From Trebouxia sp. TZW2008 (Eukaryota > Chlorophyta > Trebouxiophyceae > Trebouxiales > Trebouxiaceae): a DNA stretch of 64,000 nt. Under the pieces are notes generated by a model. That model worked only from the letters and a program-made list of their open reading frames with translations. It searched no databases and was not told the DNA's origin. Location of the stretch: the NCBI GenBank assembly GCA_002118135.1, contig BDIU01000046.1, positions 6,577 through 70,576 of the forward strand. Direction: 5' to 3'. The translations under genes and the position numbers were made by a program. Each line of letters starts with the position of its first letter. Position 1 is the stretch's first letter. Below are positions 10,216-21,400 of the stretch, piece by piece.

Positions 10216-11039
10216 TCACATACCTATGGCGTTTGCAGCACGTGTCTGTTGCGCTTCAGAAGCATCAGCGCTGATCTTCAGCAGCCAGTACTGGTTACAG
10301 ATACTTGTGATGTTTTCAGCCTGCTGTGCTGCTGACGTTGGTGGCTTCACTGAGCACAATAGGACCTGAGATAGCAAATATCAAAGCTTGTCAGCCACAA
10401 AGATCAATTTTGCAGATATGTACTGGACTTACAGCCTATGCAAGGCGCTCATGGACGCTTAGTGCAAATCCCTTTTGTTAAAAGATGCTTCTCAGATGCA
10501 GCCATATGGGGCTTATAGTTCTCAGTGCAGACTGCAGCACAGCCAAATGCAGCACCTGGAGCTCACAGTCATCATGATAGACACTGAATGTCACGCCTTG
10601 CTTGATGAGCTCAAATGACACCAGAAATCCCAGATGTGTCCAAAAAGACAGTGTATGTGCTCCTCTGCAGGTTGCTGCAGTTTTGCTGCGAACTATTGCT
10701 GGCAGGTCCGCAAGGCCTTTGCCCCTCAGAGGAATGCCTTCGTGGCTGACTTCCCAGCTGCATTGCACGACACAGATTGCGCGACCCGAGAACAGGCATA
10801 CAAACAGAGCCGACTATGACAGCGTGCACAGGCAGTACTGATCACCTGTCGTTAGCGGTCGAGGGTGTCCCAGACAAATGCTGTACAAGGTGCAACTCAG
10901 TGAACGGGCTTGCTTGACTCCTGACTGACAGATCACGGTAGTGTATAGGCGCTCCAGCACCACCGCTAAGGCCGATCAGCAAGTCAGTGATCTGCGACAC
11001 GTGAGCGATTGCCACGGCGCCCAAGAGCTCACATTGCAT
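10216..11039 (-). CDS. MED18: Mediator of RNA polymerase II transcription subunit 18
   Basis: MED18 is a head-module subunit of Mediator that pairs with MED20. Three exons join cleanly by splice sites and phase: 11039-10846, 10757-10556 and 10365-10216, giving about 181 residues. The N-terminus MQCELLGAVAIAHVSQITDL matches the family start (M-x-C/E-x-x-x-x-G x5-9 L). Exon 2 opens with SWEVSHEGIPLRGKG (W-x-V-x-H-x-G-x-P-x-R-G) and contains WTHLGFLVSFELIKQG, the family's L-G-[FY]-x3-x-E-[LF]-x-x-x-G signature. Exon 3 reads VLLCSVKPPTSAAQQAENIT, comparable to the L-V-E-L-S-V-x-A-P strand and following helix near the C-terminus. The length is close to human (208 aa) and plant proteins. Similarity was judged from memory of the family; overall divergence is high. 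Confidence 0.78.
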
Positions 11040-12752
11040 CAGTGATCAAGACGAACATGGGGTTCTTCAACGGGTATTTGACGCCAGAACACATAACATG
11101 GTCAGTATCACGAAATGTGCTCCGACACCATCCAGGTTGGCGTTTTCAGACTCACATTCCATGGGCTTGGGCCTGAGATGAATCCATGGGCTTGGGCGTG
11201 AGATTGCCCATCACACAAGTCGGCGAAGCAAGTTGTTGACCTTGCACATTCAGCTGCATCAAAACTCTTTTCAGCGGTCGGATCGTACATACGTGTGTCT
11301 TGAGCCTTGCCATATCTATCAGGCACGTGACTCAACAGTCGTGTACTAATCATCGCGCGCTTGTCCATTTGAAAATTGCTTAAGTCACAATTGCTTGCAG
11401 CCTGGGCTTTGTTCGTAGCACGTATGGCAATGGTATGGAGACCTGTCAAGATGCAAAGATGCTTCTTTCACTTTCTGCCAAGCGCCAGTCGCAAAGAAGG
11501 ACTGCAGCCGCACCCAGTTGCTTGATCTGTCACAGGCCCAGTTGCAGCTGACCAAGCTTTCAACAGAAGTCAGAGCAGCACAGCATTAGCTTGAGAGGTG
11601 ATGCGTATGCTGCCAGCCTGAGCAGTGATAGTGATGATGAATGTTGGCTGAGGAGGACAGCAGCAAAGTGCAGCACCAGCCAGCGCCAATGCCTTCTCAG
11701 TGCCAAAGCAGCTCGTCAGTTGCAGCTCCTGATATTATCCTTGGCCATGTGGTCTTTGTATGATCCTTTTGACAACTTGCATGTTTGTAATGCAGCCGTT
11801 TATTGACCAAAAACAGCTGCTGATTGCATCAATTGCACATCTGGCAATTCATTGGCAACAGGATTGCCAGACATTGCCACCACACTTGTCCGGCAAAGTT
11901 GCGGCAAGTTATTACCGGCAAAGTATCTGTGGTAGTCTCTGGCAATCTGTCTGGCAAACTACTGCCGGCAAACTATCGGTCCGCATATTGTCTGCCGGCT
12001 ACCCATACCGACTTTGCCGCAAAATTCCCTTTAAAACAATCTGAATGGCAAAATTTGCCATTCAGATTGTGCATGGCAAAGTCCTTGGCAACAGCTGGCA
12101 ATCACTGAGAAACTTGGCAAAGTACCGTCAAAATTGGGGGCGATTATTTGTAGTGATCAGACTGGTTGGTACACACCAGGAAGCTCCACTCCAACTCCAA
12201 GCTTATGCTGACAGATCTTGCAAACGTCAAGAGAAGTGGGTTTGCCATGCGGCGAGGAGTGTAGAAGCACCCATGTATATATTTGCTGGACTGGCAGAGG
12301 CAACACGAGATCTGGATTCTATTGCCACTTCAGTGGCAATGCAGCGCTGCAATGCTAGCTAGCATGTTGCAGCAGATGCAGGGACATGTTTGGCATTGCA
12401 GTCGCCCATCTGCCCTGCATGCATGCCAGCTGCCTGGAAAGACTAATCGGAGGTATCTGCCGATTTCGCAGAAGGTTTCGAGTCCTTGCGAGGCTTTGCC
12501 TGCAGTGCAGCCAGTTGGTGGCATTGCGACACAGACTTGCCATGACAATTCTGCAATGGGCACAGGAGATGTGGCGATAGCTTCGAGGTCACTCACCTTT
12601 GGTTTGAAAGGCTGTTGCGTCTCAGGCAGATCCTTGAACAGTTTCTGCAGTTTGCAATCATTTTTCAGGAGCCTTGGCATCATTATGCCTGATGAAACCC
12701 ATACACGCAATTTATCACATTAGGCAATGAGGCAATAAATGGGAGGGTGCGC
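11040..12752. other. Intergenic region with a TTGCC/GGCAA-rich block; no gene recognised
   Basis: Several ORFs of 60-146 codons occur on both strands, but none shows a family motif and they overlap each other. The stretch contains the GGCAA-rich palindromic block at about 11820-12130. A minus-strand segment near 12700-12450 has an open frame (KPKVSDLEAIATSPVPIAEL) with plausible composition that I do not recognise; it might be a small lineage-specific gene. Confidence 0.35.
11820..12130. repeat. GGCAA/TTGCC-dense block with a 35-bp palindrome
   Basis: About twenty occurrences of GGCAA or its complement lie within 310 bp, many as CTGGCAA, CCGGCAAA or TTGCCA. At the centre (12036-12070) is a perfect inverted repeat with 17-bp arms around one A. 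The arms themselves contain GGCAAA/TTTGCC. It could be a fold-back transposon remnant or a cluster of protein-binding sites. No coding function was seen. Confidence 0.6.
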
Positions 12753-13702
12753 TTAGAGTGCCATTTCCTCAAGCTGCGTGATGCTGCACAAGCTAGTACA
12801 GCGCAGCAAGCCTCTACAGCTTACCCCTTTGTTGACGCTGTTCCACATGGACTCGCCAGCAGTGTTCATCAGTAACAAGCCTCCCACAAGAGAGCCAGCA
12901 AGTAGCAGATGAAAGTAGGTGTCAACCCTTGTCATGTTTCGCAGTATTGAGGCAAAAGCACCTGGCATTCCTGCGATGACACCAGGCTCAAAAATTGCAC
13001 AGCCACGCTGCTGTTTGAGTCACTGACAATCGGCACCCAAAACTCGTATATAACGATGCTCTGTGCTATCACTTTGACGTCATCACACAGAACACAATAG
13101 CGGTTGGGATGACTTGGAAAGAACAGAATAGCAGCTGGGGTGATGTTGAAAGAGACTCAGCTTGGTACAGACCTGCTTGTTTGCGTTTCTGTTGCTGATA
13201 TCTAAAATTAGCCCAGCCAGATCTGGCTCTGGGAGATGCATAGTACTGCTGACTAGTAGCTGAATTCCAATTGCCAGCTGTCTGACGTGCGTAGCCATTG
13301 GCTTGACCCCTGTTGTAAAGATCACGCTTGTTCACTGCAAGCAGGCAGCCTTCTGTCACAATATTTGGATGTCAAGAATTAATCCATGCAGCTGACAACA
13401 GCCACGCACAGCTTACCATCCCCAAGCACCTCATAAGCTTCTGACACAGCACGAAAGCGCTGTTCAGCTTGTTCTGCAGATGCTTTGGAGCCACCTGCAT
13501 TCCTGTATTCATGACATTCATGATGGCCCAATGTTGCCTTATAGTATATGACCTGCAGAACAAGTCACTGCATGCTCAGCCAATTCTGCTCAGCCTCAAG
13601 TCACCTGTCAGGATGGCACTCCAAGGCTAGCTTTCTGAAAGCCTTCTTGACTTCATCTTGAGACGCATGTCTAGACACACCAAGCACCTTGTACAGATCC
13701 AT
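12753..13702 (-). CDS. Small J-domain (DnaJ) protein with a C-terminal membrane segment, plant dnaJ72-like
   Basis: This is an HSP70 co-chaperone. Exons: 13702-13605, 13552-13417, 13334-13173, 12970-12825 and 12773-12753, about 187 residues. The start [20 protein letters not shown] leads into [12 protein letters not shown] with the HPD motif near residues 30-32. Exon 2 gives [17 protein letters not shown], which is J-domain helix III. Exon 3 starts NKRDLYNRG and is followed by a Q/R-rich linker. Exon 4 encodes [20 protein letters not shown], then [11 protein letters not shown] and MWNSVNKG, a hydrophobic segment near the end as in small plant J-proteins of the dnaJ72 type. Junctions 2/3, 3/4 and 4/5 are phase-consistent. 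The first intron (about 52 nt) is not: canonical GT-AG there shifts the frame. A sequence error, non-canonical splice or mutation is possible. Confidence 0.75.
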
Positions 13703-15419
13703 GCATCATGCACTCAAGTCTGTAGGCATGCCCCACAAGGCATGCGCCGGCTTTGCACCTGGCTCGATAGCTTGGCAGCACTCGGGAATGCAGAGCTTGC
13801 ACAAAAGAGCAGTTGTCAGGCAAGCTCTGTAGGTCTCAATGCAAGCGAAAACGGTGATGAAGATCGCTGAACTTTTCGCAAGCTTGACAACAAGTGCGCT
13901 TGGCGACACGAGACAGCCTTGACGAGGCCAGTGTACGGCAAGATCGCAACTAGCTGGTATAATCTCTGCTGTGCGATGTCGACTGCCACGCAGGTTTGAC
14001 TGCAACTTGCTTAGCTGTGGACATTTTAACATTTTCATTGCATCATTCGTGCCTCACAATACATGCATGCAGCATAAATGCATCTGGTCAGTGGTGAGCT
14101 GGGAAGGTTTTTCATATTCAATGTGGCTGCTGGTGTTCTGGCGCTGGGGCAATGTTTTTCCTCCGGTGTGTTTCAATCATTTTGAGCTACGCTTTCAAAG
14201 TTTTACGCTTTGCTTTATGGCAGAGTCTCAAAGCGGCATTCAGAATGTACATTGAATTGCGAAAATTGTTGGGGAGTTTACCCCCACACATCCGATTAGA
14301 CTTGTTGGCTGGCGAAAGCATGTAAAACCTCTCTCTGCCAACTACTGCGGCAGCTATAGTTGCTAGCAGGTCGGGCCATGTCTAAGCCATTGTGCATTGC
14401 CAATGGTATTTGCAGACAGACGATCCTGTAAACAGCAACACTTTGTGACTATGCTCACAACAATGAGCATCGATGTCCAGCTAGCTGCATGCAGGCCCAG
14501 CAACGATTGAGATTGTCTGATGATGGCAGTGGCATGCAAAAGCCTTGGTAAGTACTCAACATTCTGCTGCACAGTCTGCCGCAATTCTACTGTGCGCTTG
14601 TGCAAAGTGCACAATGCACAGTAGGCGCGTAATGATGCCAACACCAGTGAGGTCCTCTTGCACCTCGGAATTTTTCAAATGATCATCGGATGCAAATGGG
14701 CAATGGGTATGCAGTTGCTTCTGCCCCCATGTAAGCAAGTTTCCATGCAATGATTACTTGGAATATTCTGTACTGTCGCGTGATGCACGTCAGCTGTGCA
14801 CATGTACAATAATGGGACACTTCACAACTTGTAAACTTCTGCCTTTATTTATCACGATGACATGCAAGGTCATCAGTCACAGCCTAGCTGCACGCAACGT
14901 GTCACTTCACATGCATGCATTTCATATGACAGGTCACGTTCAAGCTGTTTATTGGCATTGCGCAAGGGAAGGCGGCAGGGGCGCATGAAGACATTGTTGT
15001 GCGTATAAAAGTCAGAAAGCATACACCCTTGATGCTACTAACATGGGCAAAGGTATACAGGCTTTACTTTGATCAGTGATTCGTGTGTGACTGACTCTGG
15101 ATATGTGTATTTGTACAGATCACTACTCGCTGTTGCAGAAGTCATCAGCAAAAATCAGGCACAACACTGGATATGCAGATTTTGGGCAGGAATCCTGCTC
15201 ACATATTGCACCAATGTTGGGTGTTGAGAAAAGGTCATCAGGGAAAACAGGCACAATACTGGATGAGCCAACGGGAGGTTCACCGCCCTGAGGAGCTTTG
15301 CATCATGTCATAGATTGCCTGGACCTGATGGCCTCATAGCCATTGCCACATACGGTCAGCCTTGTTGGCTGGCGCTTTTCCTCCTCCTGGGCGTCTCATG
15401 ATGTAAACAGCAACGCTGC
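13703..15419. other. Intergenic region between the J-protein gene and the 3' end of FAB1
   Basis: No ORF here shows recognisable motifs. It contains two members of a short dispersed repeat (14295-14470 and 15299-15440), recognised by TTGTTGGCTGGCG and GTAAACAGCAACxCT. The J-protein promoter must lie at the low end. Confidence 0.4.
14295..14470. repeat. Short dispersed repeat, copy 1 of 3
   Basis: Contains CTTGTTGGCTGGCGAAAGCA followed by TGTAAAACCTCTCTCT, and about 110 bp later TGTAAACAGCAACACTTTGT. The first block recurs at 39030-39062 and 15360-15373, and the second at 15410-15420. Confidence 0.5.
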
Positions 15420-15440
15420 TCACATCATTGCATCAGGGTC
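15299..15440. repeat. Short dispersed repeat, copy 2 of 3
   Basis: Contains CATAGCCATTGCCACATACG, TCAGCCTTGTTGGCTGGCGC and TGTAAACAGCAACGCTGCTC. The first two blocks align with 39000-39050. Confidence 0.5.
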
Positions 15441-18400
15441 CAAGCATGGCAAAGCCTGTTCAGATGACGGCACTGAGACAAAGTAGGAAGAGATGGCTAC
15501 TCTGAAGCGCCTACAGTACTGTTTAGGCGAGATGACAGTTGGCTCTTTACGCGCCCCACCCAGCATGACTGATGACTTCACCCAGGTTTCAAGCTGCTTG
15601 TCCCACGTATACTGCACACAATGATAAGGTCTGCTTGTGAGATCACAGCTCAGTCTTGCTGATTTGGTAGGGTAACTTGACAGGCAGTCACCTTGCTGAC
15701 ATGGCACAACTTCCTGACATGCAATGGCTTTGAGCAAGCACATTAGTCAAGGCTGCCAAGTAGCCTCATGTGCAGCCTTGCCTTTGCCTGACGTGTTGTT
15801 GAATGAACTGAACAGCAAAGAACAGACTACCAGTCTTGACATGTATGTGTCTTTATGAATGGCCTGTCAAACCTCCACTGCAATTCCCGCTTGTGCAGCA
15901 AGCAACAATATGCCAAGCCTGATATGCATATGTATCCATGGCCGGGCTCTCAAGGAAGATCCTGACGCAAGGTCTGCATGTAAAGCAAAGCATAGACTAC
16001 CAACAGAGTTTAAGTGTGATACCTGGCGAATGAAGTCTATGATGCCAATGACCAGACGGTGCTGATTACTGTCCAAGCCCACCAGCAGGCTGTAGTCCAT
16101 CACGCCCAGCCCTGCCAGGAAAGCTGTGTCCCGCCATAGCACAGCCTCAAGGTTGGCATGCGCAGCCTGGTCCACCTGATCACACAGCCAAAAAGGCTTG
16201 ACATTTGCTGACAATTCATACTTGTAGATGCAGGTCAGATGTTTTGGGTGGAGTCATAATCACGCGCTCAAGCAGTCAGAAGCTGTCCAATGCGTGTCGA
16301 TGGCTGCTGTATGTGGGATAGCAAACTCACCATTACGGGCTGAGTCAGGCTGTGCTCACTGAAGCTGTCACATTCGTGGCATTATCATCAGGCTATACAG
16401 TCCTCTGCAGCTGCTGTATGTGAAATAGCAAATTTACCATATCAGCTGACACAGGCTCTGACGTTGCCAATCAAAATAGCCACGGTTTCACTGCTTGTTG
16501 CATGTAAGACAACAGAACTCACCAGTATGGCCTAAGTCAACTTCTGTAAGGTTGTCACGCATGACAAAACAGAAGCAATTTTACCAACCAAAGAAGAAGT
16601 TTTGGCATGCAGCTTAGAAAACAAAGAGGGTCCACAGTAAACTGCTGAGGTCGCGCTTTAGCGCGTGTTCTAGCGTAGTAGAGACCCGTTTGGGAGGGTT
16701 CTTCCTGAGACCATGCAATTGCTGTTGCACCCGAGACACACAAACCGCCGGAACTGACCTCACGTAATTGAGGAGACCTGTTTGTGTCTGCAGCAACTGT
16801 GCTTGCATGTGAGACAGCAGACTCACCAGAATGGGCTGAGTCAGGTTGTTCTCCCTGAGATTGTCATCCATGAGCACCGCTCCAGCCTGGGTGGGGTCCT
16901 CCTGGGACCAGCGGCTGCGTTCGCTGCCCTTCAGGTCATAAATGCGACTGGTGTTGGCGGCGTACAGCACATTCTCCATCACCACTACGTCCATGACTGA
17001 GTCCTTGCCTGAAGGCGGAGCAGCACCAGCACCTGACCCTATGTTCTTCTTGCTCACCTGCATTTCAACAACTGCATTGGGAAAAAATTCTTAGTATGCT
17101 TTTGCCAGTCAACAAGACCGTTACATGTGCCACCTGATGGCAATGACTGTGTGATTATCAGACTCAGGCAACCAGTGCTTTGATTAGGCGTTGCTGTGCA
17201 GGTATGGTGATGACTTTCTGCGCTATAAAAGTTCAAAACAGCAAAGTCAACAGCTGCCAGGAGCTGGCACAGGCGGTTCAGGCTATTTAAGTGTCACAAG
17301 CAACATGATGCCATGCCGCATGTATGTGTTGACTAGTTGCACACACTGTCAAGATATGTGCTCTTTGCCAGCGCAAATGCCACAGTAGAAGACGATGCTG
17401 GTGGACTCTTTTCACACTCAGGGGCTCAGCTCATAGAGAGACGCTTGTGCTGTTGCAGAGTATATCTGTAATGCGGTGCTTGCCACTCTGTCTGCTCATC
17501 CCGGCAAGCTGAAGACCAGCCCGCGTATGACTCAAGAAACAGGGCAAAACAACCTGTTGCCTGCCCTGTGTCCACGCGCACACAGGCTGCCAGCAATCAC
17601 AGAACTAATGACAATGAGTGACTGCCTCAAGTTGGCATGCAGAAGCAGGCATGAATGGCAGTTGTACCTGATACAGGCCCAGAACTTTGGCGAGACAGGT
17701 GTCCTGCTCCTTCTTGAGGGCACCACCCAGATACCTGCACCATCGTGCATGAGTCAGCACCATCACGCATAAGTCACCAAGGTGTTGACTGTGGAGAGCT
17801 GTTCAAGGTGGCGAGCACCAAAACGCACCATTCATAAATCACACTCATATGTTTACCTGAAGTAGGCAGGAGCAAAGTCCAGGAAGGACTGCTTCTCTGA
17901 GCGCGTCAGCTGCTTCACCACATATCGCTCATCCCTGGTCTTTGCAAAGTACACCGCAGACTTGCCGCCCCGTGATAGCCACTTCTTACACCTGCTGAGG
18001 CAAGCAGTGAAGACGGGGTGGGCCCCTTCCACCATGAGACCCCTCAGGGCTTCAAACTGTGGGGCGTAATATGCTATCACCTGCACAGCAAGCACAAATG
18101 GGTGCGGCTCTGGTTCTGGACATGATGACATATGGCTGTCGCTTGAAACAATAGCTTGACATGGAATCTTCAGTAGGCGCACATCAGGCTGCACGTAGGC
18201 TGCATACTAAGCCAAGGTTTCCGCTTTGGCTAAAGAAGTCTGTGCATGGCATATCTAGCTTGGTGAAGCAAGCCTGCCTAATGCAATAAGGCAGGATGTA
18301 TTGACCAGAGGATGTTATATTAGCATTCTGCTTGGACGCAACATGGCCACGTATTTATGGTTGCTTGTGTCAAATGCAGGGTCACATCCTTGTCAGCAGG

Positions 18401-21400
18401 TGAGTCTGACCTGGAAGGTGACTCGTGCCCAAGGCATGCCAGGCGCTGAATCCTCAAACACATGCTGAAAATCCATTCTATCCTCGCACAGCAGAGCTTG
18501 CAGGTCAGGCATCCTTTCAGCCCTGCCCTCAGGACCATTTGCAGCAGCCCTGCCCTCAGGGCCGCTTGCTCCAGCCCCACCATCAGGGCCACTGGTATCA
18601 GCCCTGCCCTCAGGGGCAGTTGTCGCAGTTCCGGCATCAGCGCCTGTTGCAGCAGCTTTGGCAGTTGGAGCTTCTGCTGTAGCCCCAGCATCCGGGCTGT
18701 TTGCAGCGGCCCTGTCACCAGGGCTGTTTGCAACAGCCCTGCTGCCTGCCTTTGCAGAGTCAGCGACTCTGAAGCCAGCCCTGGGCGATTGGCTGCTGCC
18801 TGTTGCATTGGTAGATGCTCTTGCTGTTGCAGCAGAGGCTGCTGCAGCAGAAGCTGTTGCGCTGGTGGCTCCTCTTGCTGTTGCAGCTGAGGTAGTGGGG
18901 TGCGGCGGGTCTGCTTTGGTGACATTGATTGCTGGTGCCTGAGGGGCTGTGGATGGGGCTGCAGCAGGTTGTGGATCAGCCCTGGCTCCTGGCAGGTCTA
19001 CCTTTGGTTGCATGCCTGCATATCACTGCTCCCTTAGCACTGTTGCAACCATCGTCCTTGAAACCTCACAAGGCAGTCAATGCACTTTAAATTATATTGA
19101 AAACCTCAGGGGGGCATTGGCTATGGGATGGAACCTTGTGCTGGACCTCAGGACAGTCTCTGGCAAGCTTTTCACAGAAGCCAGCTCATTGCTTTGATGC
19201 ATACAGAGCTGCACCAGCCAGATTGTGCACAGCTCCTTCCACGGACCATGCGACGCACAACAGAGGGCAAGCCCATACAGTTCATCTGATTGGGGTCAGG
19301 GCGCCCCCACATTGAGGGGGATGGCAGCCTTTGCAGCATGCAACAGCACATCATCATGCCAATGCAGCACACAGCAGGATGCAAAGCACATGCAATTCAC
19401 CTGGTTGGGGTTTGGGGACCCCCACATTGGGGGACAGGGGGGACATGATGGCAGCCCTGAGGCCTGCTTCCCTGCCACTGCCTGCCTGCCTGGCCTGAGT
19501 GCCAGCCTGCCGCGCAGCTGCTGCCTTGCTCTTCATTTTCTCATGAGAGTCCTTCAGGTAGGTCTGATACAGCCTGAACAGCATTTTAGGCAATCAAACA
19601 GTGCTCCCTTGACGCAAACAGTCAGTAGCCTCCTGAGTGCCAGCCTGCCGCGCAGCTGCTGCCTTGCTCTTCATCTTCTCACATGAGTCCTTCACTTAAG
19701 TCTGGTACAGCCTAAACAGCGCTCATTAGACTGTAGCCTTGCTTGACACCTCTTGCTCGCAAACTTTCCAGTCTGATACCGCCTAGACAGACTGTTAACA
19801 CTGATGCTCAGCTTGATGCAGAAGCACCTGGATGCACATGCTGGAACGCGTGCTGATGCACAGGCCTGCTTGCTGCCCGCATTGCCCTGCTCTGCGGGCA
19901 AGAAATGGTGCAGCACCAGGAAGCTGATCTGCTGCAAATCAAAAGCCAGTTGAGGAAAGAAATTAACAGCACATGTGGCTGCTGACAAGGGCACAGGGCT
20001 ACACTATGGGCAGATCTCAGAATCGTTTGCATGCAAGGCTAGTGGATGACTGTAACGGTTAGCCTTGCCAAAAGGGTCCTATATAGATGTCTGGATACCT
20101 ATTCTTATTCTTCATCACCGTGACATTCGCCCTCTCCCTGAAAGGCAAGGTTGCTCAAGCCTCGCTATGTTCTTTGCTTTGTCTCGGGTCACCGTAAGAT
20201 ATCGCGAGGTCCTTGTAGGTGATGGGACCTTGCAATATCTTACGGTGACCCGAGACAAAGCAAAGAACATTGCGAGGCTTGAGCAACATGCCTTTCAGGG
20301 AGAGGGGGCGAATGTCACGGTTGATGAAGAATAAGAATAGGTATCCTGACATCTACGTAGGACCCTTTTGGCAAGGCTAACCGTTACAAAAGAACATAGC
20401 GAGGCTTGAGCAACCTTGCCTTTCAGGGAAAGGGCGAATGTCATGGTTGATACAGAATAAGATTAGGTTTCCCGACATCTATATAGGACCTTCTTGGCAA
20501 GGCTAACCATTACAACGGCTGACCTGCTGCAGAGGGCGTATGAAATGACTGAGGTGGGCTCGTCGTCAAAGATGGGTACAACAACCTCGCCAACACCCAT
20601 GGCCAGCAGAGCTCGGCTCCTCAACTCCACCTGCATGATGCACATGTCCTTCAGCGTTCATCAATATGTGCCGATAATGCATAATGACCTCACCTCCCTC
20701 CATGCTCGATACAAGTGGTTCAGGATAACACAGCACCCAACTGGTTGGAGACAATTGATTGGTCCAGTGCGTACCTAGCTGGGCCTGCTAAGCCTGTCTA
20801 GCACATGTTTAGAATGAAAGAATGAATGTATTGATCCATCAACACTGTCATGCGAATTATGTGTATGTGCTTTGTGAGCTAACTGCAGACAAGACTGTCC
20901 TGTCACATATCTGCCTGGCTTCTAGCTCCACCTACATTGCAACGCTAGTTGCCTGTGTTCCATGTACGACATTGGCGCGCTTTCTGGTAGTAACGCAGCA
21001 CCCAGCTGCAGGCATATTTCAGCCTTCGTACCATATTGCTCTGCTTGCAATATGCAAGTTTTATTCATGGTCTATCCATGCGTCAGCCATTGAGTTGCGA
21101 CATGGGGATGGTACAGGATCCAGCTAGAGGCAAAATTGCTTCGATGCAGTCATAACATCCTCTGCTATCTGCTATGCACCCTCTTGCTGCCTTGCTGTTG
21201 CAGCACAGCTGGGTTCTGTCCTTGACATTAAGCCTAGGCCACGCTGACGGAGGGGTTTAGGGTTTAGGGGTTTTCATCTTTTGCTGGTAAGTTTGATGCA
21301 TTGGACATTTCGCTAGATTAGTGTCTTGTGCTGGCATGTAGGGGTTTAAGCGAGAGTGGTTGTGGTATGTCGTCAAGCGGTCCTGTCAGGCACAGCTCAT

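Noticed and set aside
18462..18942. Long alanine/leucine-rich open frames on the plus strand
   Set aside because: They are antisense shadows of the repetitive A/G/P-rich FAB1 linker exon; the 30-bp minisatellite keeps several frames open at once.
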